This document shows positions 58,850 through 64,000 of a stretch of DNA of 64,000 bases, one piece after another (position 1 is the first letter of the stretch; each line of letters opens with the position of its first letter). The DNA is from Lentzea sp. NBRC 102530 (GTDB lineage: Bacteria > Actinomycetota > Actinomycetes > Mycobacteriales > Pseudonocardiaceae): contig NZ_BSTF01000026.1 in NCBI RefSeq assembly GCF_030269365.1, positions 33,096 through 97,095 of the forward strand. Reading direction: 5' to 3'. The notes beneath the pieces are model-generated. The model had not been told where the DNA came from. It saw only the letters and a program-made list of their open reading frames with translations, and ran no database searches. Position numbers and translations under genes: made by a program.

Positions 58850-59308
58850 TCAGGCCATGCCCATCTCTTGCGTGAGCGCGGACAACTCGTCGGCGGCCCG
58901 GCGCCGGCGCTGGTCGTCGTTGCGCATGTACTCCACCAGCGACGCGGCCTTGATGCGGCGGTGCTTGCCGACCTTGCGGTACTCGATCTCGCCGGCTTCC
59001 AGCAGGCCGATCAGGTACGGGCGTGACACGTTCAACAGGTCTGCCGCCTGTTGGGTGGTCAACTCGGCGTCGGCGGGTACGACGGACACACCGTGACCAG
59101 CGGCCATGTAGGCGAGGATCTGGGCGAAGAGCTCGACGGCGGCGCGCGGCAGGACCAGGACGTCGTCGTTCTCCTCGACCCGGACGCGGACGTCGCCCTC
59201 CTCGTCGGGGTGGTCGTGCAGGTACGCCTTGACCCTGTTCAACGCGGCGTGAGCGGTGACGACGTCTTCGTCGTCAGGTTGCACAGCTCGCAATGCTGCG
59301 GAACTCAT
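58850..59308 (-). CDS. Antitoxin-type excisionase-family DNA-binding protein
   Basis: A 152-residue protein with a C-terminal MerR/excisionase-type helix-turn-helix (ELTTQQAADLLNVSRPYLIG followed by LLEAGEIEYRKVGKHRRI) and an acidic N-terminal half (VRVEENDDVLVLPRAAVELF). ATG 59308 follows AAGGAGG at 6 bases. Its stop directly abuts the GTG of the PIN gene, the usual layout of actinobacterial HTH-antitoxin/PIN-toxin operons. It is expected to neutralise the toxin and repress its own promoter. The antitoxin itself is intact although the toxin frame is broken. Confidence 0.87.
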   Translation of the reverse strand: MSSAALRAVQPDDEDVVTAHAALNRVKAYLHDHPDEEGDVRVRVEENDDVLVLPRAAVELFAQILAYMAAGHGVSVVPADAELTTQQAADLLNVSRPYLIGLLEAGEIEYRKVGKHRRIKAASLVEYMRNDDQRRRRAADELSALTQEMGMA

Positions 59309-59330
59309 CGGCTTCCTCCTTCCCTCCAAT

Positions 59331-59350
59331 CGAAGTATCCGCAGTATTCG
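59331..59350. promoter_or_regulatory. AGTAT direct repeat upstream of the antitoxin
   Basis: Two AGTAT motifs 9 bases apart (plus strand, within CGAAGTATCCGCAGTATTCG) lie just upstream of the antitoxin ribosome-binding site. It is a possible autoregulatory site in locally AT-richer DNA; there is no further support. Confidence 0.25.
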
Positions 59351-59398
59351 AAACAAACGCAACGCGCGATCGGGTGAGCCGGACTTCGTGGAACCGGG

Positions 59399-60130
59399 TC
59401 ACGACCGCAGTGCCGCACGAGCTGCGGCCTCAGCCTGCCCCCGGTACCCGCCACCGAACAGCACGGCGTGCACGAGCAGCGGGAACAGCTGGTGCAACGG
59501 CACCCGCGCCTCCCACCCGTCGGCCAGCGGTGCCACCTCCCGGTACGCCCCCAGCACGTGGTCGAGGAACGGGCACCCGAAGAGCTGGAGCATCGCGAGG
59601 TCGGTCTCCCGGTGCCCGCCGTGCGCCGCGGGGTCGATCAGCCACACCTGCCCGTCAGCACCCCACACCAAGTTGCCGCCCCACAGGTCGCCGTGCAGCC
59701 GGGAAGGCGGTTCCGCAGGCCCGGCCAACGAGTCGATGTGCGCGCACACCTCGCTCACGTCGATACCCGCCATGCGCGCGTACGGGGAGATGCGATGTGA
59801 CGCGAACCACGACGGCCACTCAGCAGCAGGCTCGTTCACCATCGCCGCCATCCCGATGGTCGCCTGCCGCCGCCCGCCGGGAGGCGGCGACCCGAAAGCG
59901 TCCGCCCCGGCGAGGTGCATCACGGCAAGACGGCGCCCGAAGGTCACGGCCGCCTGAAGATTCGGCGGGCCGTGCGGGATCTGGTCCATCACCAGCCGGC
60001 CGCCGTCCGCGCTGTGCACGACCGGCACCGGCGGTCCGCCGTCGACGCGCAGCCACCGCAGCCCGGCCGCCTCGGCAGCGGTGGCCGAAGGCGACTGGAC
60101 CTTGGTCCTCAGAGCCGCTCGCGCACCCAC
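59399..60130 (-). CDS. Fructosamine kinase family protein
   Basis: A 243-residue member of the fructosamine/ketosamine-3-kinase branch of the aminoglycoside phosphotransferase fold. The catalytic loop is LHGDLWGGNLVW, the metal Asp lies in WLIDPAAHGGHRETDLAM, and QLFPLLVHAVLFGGGY closes the domain. GTG 60130 gives MGARAALRTKVQSPSATAAE, overlapping the phosphatase 3' end by 22 bp. The usual N-terminal glycine-rich strand seems short, so either a short family form or an N-terminal loss is possible. It may repair glycated proteins. Same strand as the upstream phosphatase. Confidence 0.82.
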   Translation of the reverse strand: MGARAALRTKVQSPSATAAEAAGLRWLRVDGGPPVPVVHSADGGRLVMDQIPHGPPNLQAAVTFGRRLAVMHLAGADAFGSPPPGGRRQATIGMAAMVNEPAAEWPSWFASHRISPYARMAGIDVSEVCAHIDSLAGPAEPPSRLHGDLWGGNLVWGADGQVWLIDPAAHGGHRETDLAMLQLFGCPFLDHVLGAYREVAPLADGWEARVPLHQLFPLLVHAVLFGGGYRGQAEAAARAALRS

Positions 60131-60561
60131 GCGACCAACCCCGGCATCGCCGCCTCGGTCATCCTCAGCACCTCGTCGAACCCGGCCGCGTCGCCGTAGT
60201 ACGGGTCCGGCACGTCCACCCCGTCGGCGTCCGGGTCGAACGAACGGAGCAGTCGCACGCGGTCCGGCTCGACCATCTGGCGCAACGCGCGGGCGTGCCC
60301 GGAGTCCAGGGCCACCAGCAGGTCCGCACCGAGGTGGGCCGGGCCGACCTGCGCGGCCACGTGGTCGGTCGAATAGCCGTTGGCGGCCAACGTCTTCAGC
60401 GCGCGCGGATCGGCCGGGTCGCCGACGTGCCACCCGCCGGTGCCGGCGCTCGACACCTCGACGTGGTCGGAAAGGCCTTCGCGGGCCAGCCATTCCCGGA
60501 AGACGAGGGCGGCGACAGGTGACCGACAGATGTTGCCGGTGCAGACGAACGACACGTGCAT
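60109..60561 (-). CDS. Low-molecular-weight protein tyrosine phosphatase
   Basis: A 150-residue phosphatase with the N-terminal P-loop VCTGNICRSP (C7-x5-R13), the general-acid loop VPDPYYG, and RALKTLAANGYSTDHVAAQV. This is the PtpA class. ATG 60561 gives the standard N-terminus MHVSFVC. TAGGCT lies 7 bases upstream without a ribosome-binding site, suggesting a leaderless transcript. Mycobacterial ptpA lies in the same surf1-cobD-cobC neighbourhood. The 3' end overlaps the fructosamine kinase start. Confidence 0.92.
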   Translation of the reverse strand: MHVSFVCTGNICRSPVAALVFREWLAREGLSDHVEVSSAGTGGWHVGDPADPRALKTLAANGYSTDHVAAQVGPAHLGADLLVALDSGHARALRQMVEPDRVRLLRSFDPDADGVDVPDPYYGDAAGFDEVLRMTEAAMPGLVAWVRERL

Positions 60562-61036
60562 GTCGCGCAGCCTATGGGATTTGGTTGCGCACAGCGGGTA
60601 ACAGGCGCACAGCGTGGTTTGGAGGAAAGGCCGGACCGCTGCCACGGGTCGATGAAGTGCTGAAGGTGATGCCGCACAAACAGAAGAAGAACTGGTCACT
60701 CGCGGTGAGAGCGGCCTTCGCGTTGTCCGCCATCGGCGCGTGCGGCCGCTGTCAGGTACGGGTTCCAGTCCGGCCAAAGCATCCGCACCTTCCGAGGCGC
60801 CGTCATCCACAGTGACGACGGCGCCACTGCTGCGGCCAAGAGCTGCACCGTTCCCGACGTCGCGGGCGCGGTGCACCAGTAGGCTCAGGATCACGATGCA
60901 GGCAAGCCGGCCTCTACTGGGAGACGACGGCGCAGAGCCTGGCCGCCGGCCGAGAAGATCGGCGAGTGAGCACCGCCGCACGGTAACGCTCAACCGTTGT
61001 CGCAAGATGTACGGACAAACGACATGGAGGCCGCCC
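60562..61036 (+). other. 475-bp stretch without an intact gene; possible broken lipoprotein
   Basis: ATG 60669 opens a short frame, MPHKQKKNWSLAVRAAFALS followed by AIGACG, that looks like a lipoprotein signal with a lipobox Cys. It then reads into arginine/proline-rich sequence and stops near 60815. A neighbouring frame continues with SGTGSSPAKASAPSEAP-type residues, typical of a lipoprotein linker, which would fit a frameshifted remnant. No other feature is evident apart from the phosphatase promoter at the left end. Confidence 0.25.
60569..60574 (-). promoter_or_regulatory. Candidate -10 box for leaderless phosphatase transcript
   Basis: On the minus strand TAGGCT lies 7 bases before ATG 60561. 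Confidence 0.5.
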
Positions 61037-61243
61037 ATGCAGACAGGTACCGACGTGCCCCCGCAACGGGAGATCATCGGGTGCACCGACGCCCTCGGGC
61101 GCCGTCGTGCGTTCGAGGTGTACCTCAACGAGAAGGGTCGCGTCTGCTTCCGCACCCCGCCCGGTGAGTCCGCGCAGCTCGACGCCTTCCAGCTGGACGA
61201 GCTGATCAGCCACCTCACCGAGCTCCGCCGCTACATGCAGTGA
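61037..61243 (+). CDS. Small conserved-looking protein of unknown function
   Basis: A 68-residue protein starting at ATG 61037, with TGGAGG 6 bases upstream. Sequence landmarks are RREFEV-like RRRAFEVYLNEKGRVCFRTP, then a C-terminal helix LDAFQLDELISHLTELRRYM. It resembles short actinobacterial proteins that I cannot name. It ends 37 bp before the cobC-like gene, whose own -10 box lies in that gap, so it is probably a separate transcript. Confidence 0.65.
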   Translation: MQTGTDVPPQREIIGCTDALGRRRAFEVYLNEKGRVCFRTPPGESAQLDAFQLDELISHLTELRRYMQ

Positions 61244-61266
61244 CGCGCCGGTCTGAGCCCATCGCC

Positions 61267-61272
61267 TACCAT
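61267..61272 (+). promoter_or_regulatory. Candidate -10 box for leaderless cobC-like transcript
   Basis: TACCAT lies 8 bases before ATG 61281, with no Shine-Dalgarno in between. Confidence 0.45.
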
Positions 61273-61280
61273 TCCGGGCG

Positions 61281-62279
61281 ATGACCAGCCCAGACCTGCG
61301 CCACCACGGTGACGTCGACGCCGCACCCGGCCTGGCCGACTTCGCCGTCAACGTGCGGGTGCCGCACCCGCCCGCTTGGCTGCGCGAACGGCTGGCCGCG
61401 GCGCTCGACGAGCTCGGGCGTTACCCCTCGCACCTGGCTGAACTGCGCGCTCGTGAGGCCGTCGCACGCCGTCACGGGCGCTCGCCGGACGAGGTCCTGC
61501 TCCTCAACGGTGCCGCCGAGGGCTTCGCGCTGCTGCCGAAGCTCGCGCCGCGCCGGGCCGCGATCGTCCACCCCGGCTTCACCGAGCCGGAGGTGGCGTT
61601 CCGCGATGCCGGAATTCCGGTGGACCACGTGCTGCTCGACGGCGACTTCACGCTGCCGGAGCGCGTCCGGTCCGACGCCGACCTGACCGTCATCGGCAAC
61701 CCCACGAACCCCACGTCCGTGCTCCACGAGGCGCGCCGGATCAAGGCGCTGCCCGGACGGCTGGTCGTCGACGAGGCGTTCATGGACGCCGTCCCCGGCG
61801 AACCCGAGTCGCTCGCGCACGACCCGGACGTGCTGGTGCTGCGCAGCCTCACCAAGACCTGGGGGCTCGCGGGCCTGCGCGCCGGCTACCTCCTGGGCGA
61901 CCCGGAGACCCTCGCCCGGCTCGCGCACGGCAGGCCGCACTGGCCGGTGGGCAGTCTCACCCTCGAAGCGATCACCGCGTGCTGCGAACCGGAGGCGCTC
62001 GCGCAGTCGGCGGAGTTCGCGAAGCAGCAGCAGCGGTACGCGGAGCACGCCTTGGAGCAGCTCCAAGACTTCGTCGTCGTTGCCCCGAACGGGCCGTTCC
62101 TGCTGATCAGGGCGCCCAGAGGCACACGACAGGCGTTGCGGGACAAGGGGATCGCGGTCCGCCGCTGCGACACGTTCCCCGGACTGGACGACACGTACGT
62201 GCGCGTCGCGATCCGGCCGCCGAAGGAGTTCGCGGTGTTCGTGGACGCGCTGCGGGTAGTGATGGAGGAACTGGCGTGA
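61281..62279 (+). CDS. cobC: CobC-like threonine-phosphate decarboxylase / class I aminotransferase
   Basis: A 332-residue PLP enzyme of the HisC/CobD-type branch. FAVNVRVPHPP and LDELGRYP form the N-terminal substrate region, NGAAEGFALLP the PLP phosphate loop, NPTNPTSVLH and VVDEAFMDAVPGE the cofactor Asn/Asp region, and SLTKTWGLAGLRAGYLLG the Schiff-base lysine. It could make aminopropanol phosphate for the nearby cobD product. Mycobacteria carry a cobC-annotated homologue in the same neighbourhood. HisC-type activity is the alternative; the length and lack of his genes favour CobC. It overlaps the next gene by 4 bases. Confidence 0.82.
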   Translation: MTSPDLRHHGDVDAAPGLADFAVNVRVPHPPAWLRERLAAALDELGRYPSHLAELRAREAVARRHGRSPDEVLLLNGAAEGFALLPKLAPRRAAIVHPGFTEPEVAFRDAGIPVDHVLLDGDFTLPERVRSDADLTVIGNPTNPTSVLHEARRIKALPGRLVVDEAFMDAVPGEPESLAHDPDVLVLRSLTKTWGLAGLRAGYLLGDPETLARLAHGRPHWPVGSLTLEAITACCEPEALAQSAEFAKQQQRYAEHALEQLQDFVVVAPNGPFLLIRAPRGTRQALRDKGIAVRRCDTFPGLDDTYVRVAIRPPKEFAVFVDALRVVMEELA

Positions 62280-63103
62280 AGCTCGCCGACGTGATCGCGG
62301 TCCTGGAGTCCGCGTATCCGCCGAAGACCGCGGAGAAGTGGGACGCGGTGGGCCTGGTCTGCGGTGATCCCGGCGAGGAGGTCAGCAGGATCCTGGTCTG
62401 CGTCGACCCCACGGCGTCCACTGTGGACGAGGCGGTCGAGACGGGCGCGCAGCTCCTCCTCGCCCACCACCCGCTGCTCCTGCGCGGCGTCAACGGCGTG
62501 CCGGCCGACGACCCCAAGGGCTCGCTGGTGCACAAGCTGATCCGCAACGGCGGAGCGCTGTACTGCGCGCACACCAACGCCGACTCGGCACTGCCGGGCG
62601 TCTCGGACGCCCTCGCGCGGGCCATCGGCCTCACCGTCACCGGCCCGCTCGACCCCGCCGAACCGGGAGCGGCCACCGGCATCGGCCGCGTCGGCGTGCT
62701 GCCCGAGCCCGAGCCGCTGAGGGTCTTCGCCCAGCGCGTCGCGAACGCCCTGCCCGCGACGGTCCAGGGCGTGCGCGCGGCGGGCGACCCGGAACGCCTG
62801 GTCAGCAGGGTCGCGGTGTGCGGCGGCGCGGGCGACGGCTACCTCGGCGCCGTCAGGGACCTCGGCGTCGACGCCTACGTCACGGCCGACCTGAGGCACC
62901 ACCCGGCGTCGGAGCACCTCGAGTCCGGCGGCCCCGCTCTGGTGGACGTCGCGCACTGGGCCAGCGAGTGGCCGTGGTGCGAGCAGGCGGCGGAGATCCT
63001 GCGGCAGGCGTTCGGCGGTAGGGTCGACGTACTCGTCTCCACTCGCCGGACCGATCCGTGGACCGTCGGTGCCACGAGCCCATCAGCAGGAGGACATGCG
63101 TGA
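62276..63103 (+). CDS. NIF3/YbgI family dinuclear metal protein
   Basis: A 275-residue member of the Nif3-like family (often annotated GTP cyclohydrolase 1 type 2). AEKWDAVGLVCGDPGEEV, LLLAHHPLLLRG (metal HH), YCAHTNADSALPGVSDAL (metal His and Asp) and YVTADLRHHPASE followed by a C-terminal DVAHWASEWP supply the remaining ligands. GTG 62276 follows GGAGGAA and overlaps the upstream stop. The biochemical role is not settled in the family. It is coupled by GTGA overlap to the zinc-ribbon gene. Confidence 0.9.
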   Translation: MKLADVIAVLESAYPPKTAEKWDAVGLVCGDPGEEVSRILVCVDPTASTVDEAVETGAQLLLAHHPLLLRGVNGVPADDPKGSLVHKLIRNGGALYCAHTNADSALPGVSDALARAIGLTVTGPLDPAEPGAATGIGRVGVLPEPEPLRVFAQRVANALPATVQGVRAAGDPERLVSRVAVCGGAGDGYLGAVRDLGVDAYVTADLRHHPASEHLESGGPALVDVAHWASEWPWCEQAAEILRQAFGGRVDVLVSTRRTDPWTVGATSPSAGGHA

Positions 63104-63837
63104 AAGCCGACCCAGCAGTGCAGCGCAGGCTGCTCGACCTCGCCGCGGTCGACGCCGAACTGGCGCGTGTCACCCACCGTCGCCGCACGCTGCCGGAGAT
63201 CGCCGAGATCGCCGAGGCCGAGCAGCTGACGCGCACCAAGCAGGACGCGCTGGTGGCCGTCGAGACGACGCTGGGTGACCTCGACCGCGACGTGAAGCGC
63301 CAGGAGACCGAGATCGACCAGGTCCGCGCCCGCGGGGAGCGCGACCGCAAGCTGATGCAGTCGGGTTCCGTCGGCGCGAAGCAGCTCACCGACCTCGAGC
63401 ACGAACTGGCGACGCTGCAGCGCCGTCAGGGCATCCTCGAGGACGACCTGCTGGAGCTGATGGAACGCCGTGAGGCCGTCGAGGCCGACGTCTCGTTCGC
63501 CCGCGTCGAGCTCGACAAGGCGGGGGAGACCCTGGCGGCCGCCACCAGCCGCCGCGACGAGGCACTGGCCGACCTCGAGGCCGTCGAGACCCGCCGCACC
63601 GCCGACCGCGCGGTCATGGCCAAGGGCTTCCCGGACGACCTGCTGAAGGCGTACGACCGCCAGCGCGAGCAGCGCGGCATCGGCGCGGCCCTCATCCAGT
63701 CCCGCCGCTGCGGCGCGTGCCGGATCGAGCTGGACCGCAGCGCCGTGGCGAAGGTCAAGGACGCGGCCGCGGACGAGGTCGTGCGCTGTGAGGAGTGCGG
63801 CGCGATCCTGGTCCGCACCTCGGAGTCGGGCCTGTAA
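63100..63837 (+). CDS. Coiled-coil C4 zinc-ribbon protein (DUF164/Rv2229c-like)
   Basis: A 245-residue protein with long Glu/Arg/Leu-rich coiled coil over about residues 20-175 (RTKQDALVAVETTLGDLDRD; LTDLEHELATLQRRQGILED). A C-terminal zinc ribbon follows, CGACRIELDR ... VRCEECGAILVR (CxxC...CxxC). GTG 63100 follows AGGAGG and overlaps the upstream stop. This family accompanies NIF3-like genes in many bacteria; a nucleic-acid role is suspected but unproven. A large hairpin follows the stop after 38 bp. Confidence 0.9.
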   Translation: MKADPAVQRRLLDLAAVDAELARVTHRRRTLPEIAEIAEAEQLTRTKQDALVAVETTLGDLDRDVKRQETEIDQVRARGERDRKLMQSGSVGAKQLTDLEHELATLQRRQGILEDDLLELMERREAVEADVSFARVELDKAGETLAAATSRRDEALADLEAVETRRTADRAVMAKGFPDDLLKAYDRQREQRGIGAALIQSRRCGACRIELDRSAVAKVKDAAADEVVRCEECGAILVRTSESGL

Positions 63838-63875
63838 ACCCGGGAAGACGCGAAGAAGGGGGCTGCCCAGGCGTG

Positions 63876-63931
63876 AACCGCTCCCCGGAACTTGGACTGG
63901 GAATCCAGTTCCGACTTTCCGGGGAGCGGTT
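63876..63931. terminator. 15-bp stem hairpin after the cobC-nif3-zinc-ribbon operon
   Basis: AACCGCTCCCCGGAA (63876-63890) pairs perfectly with 63917-63931. The 26-base interior contains a smaller ACTGG/CCAGT stem. Position after the operon end supports a terminator; it could also belong to a mobile element starting here. Confidence 0.6.
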
Positions 63932-63933
63932 GG

Positions 63934-64000
63934 GTGCATCCACGAAGTTCGTTGTCTGAGCGGCAGCGGGAGACCGCTGCCGCGTTGTTCGAGGCCGGGT
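63934..64000 (+). CDS. Partial frame, possibly a helix-turn-helix transposase N-terminus
   Basis: From GTG 63934 the frame reads VHPRSSLSERQRETAAALFE and continues off the window end. The pattern ERQRETAAALFEAG resembles the first helix of the N-terminal helix-turn-helix in several insertion-sequence transposases. Only 22 residues are visible, so both the start and the identity are uncertain. Confidence 0.35.
   Translation, partial: MHPRSSLSERQRETAAALFEAG

Noticed and set aside
63876..63931. Structured RNA such as RNase P RNA at the right edge
   Set aside because: Only a two-part hairpin is visible, and none of the conserved RNase P sequences were recognised; a terminator is simpler.
1..64000. 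tRNA or rRNA genes
   Set aside because: No cloverleaf with a recognisable TTCGAATC-type arm or rRNA sequence was noticed on either strand by eye; a tRNAscan run would settle it.

Overview
The window is high-GC DNA from an actinomycete. The evidence is strong G/C third-position bias, many GTG starts, 4-base ATGA/GTGA gene overlaps, mycothiol-type enzymes, AdnAB instead of RecBCD/AddAB, and gene orders that match what I recall of Mycobacterium (adnA-adnB-TrkA channel-nudC; surf1/cobD/ptp/cobC/nif3/zinc ribbon). The DUF574-type methyltransferases and the overall gene set suggest a Pseudonocardiaceae-like genus (Lentzea, Saccharothrix, Amycolatopsis). That placement is inference; no marker gene is present.

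Layout. 1-9.4 kb: nitrate/nitrite assimilation and siroheme supply (nitrate reductase, its FAD/BFD electron-transfer partner, NarK, NirB, NirD, HemD-winged helix, sirohydrochlorin chelatase), mostly translationally coupled. 9.5-9.8 kb: an alkyltransferase-like protein. 9.8-21.0 kb: the most unusual part, a four-gene cassette (secreted alpha/beta hydrolase and cytochrome P450 leftward; DUF574 SAM methyltransferase and PAS-GGDEF-EAL protein rightward) present twice in tandem. Both divergent promoter regions share a conserved block, and a strong hairpin sits at the junction. 21.0-22.1 kb: a truncated GH18 chitinase and a simple-sequence tract. 22.1-32.2 kb: adnA, adnB, a hypothetical gene, DoxX, an M20 peptidase and a RCK potassium channel. 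32.3-36.0 kb: a ricin-type lectin, two small envelope proteins and a two-component system. 36.0-40.7 kb: a tandem pair of unknown small proteins and three tandem membrane-anchored neutral zinc metalloproteases. 40.8-46.1 kb: a DUF2207 protein, an M16 peptidase pair and NudC. 46.1-47.4 kb: a divergent NmrA/MarR pair.

47.4-56.5 kb holds a type III Wadjet (JetABCD) plasmid-defence locus, with all four genes leftward in canonical order. jetD is separated from jetABC by a rightward TetR-MDMPI gene pair. 56.6-63.8 kb: cobD, SURF1, a toxin-antitoxin pair whose PIN toxin carries an in-frame stop codon, fructosamine kinase, low-molecular-weight phosphatase, CobC-like aminotransferase, NIF3-like protein and a C4 zinc-ribbon protein. 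The right edge has a hairpin and the start of a possible helix-turn-helix (transposase-like) reading frame.

Many gene starts show a TAnnnT -10 hexamer only 6-8 bases before the start codon, which suggests leaderless transcription, including for jetA and jetD separately. All identifications come from reading motifs and gene order; no database search was run.
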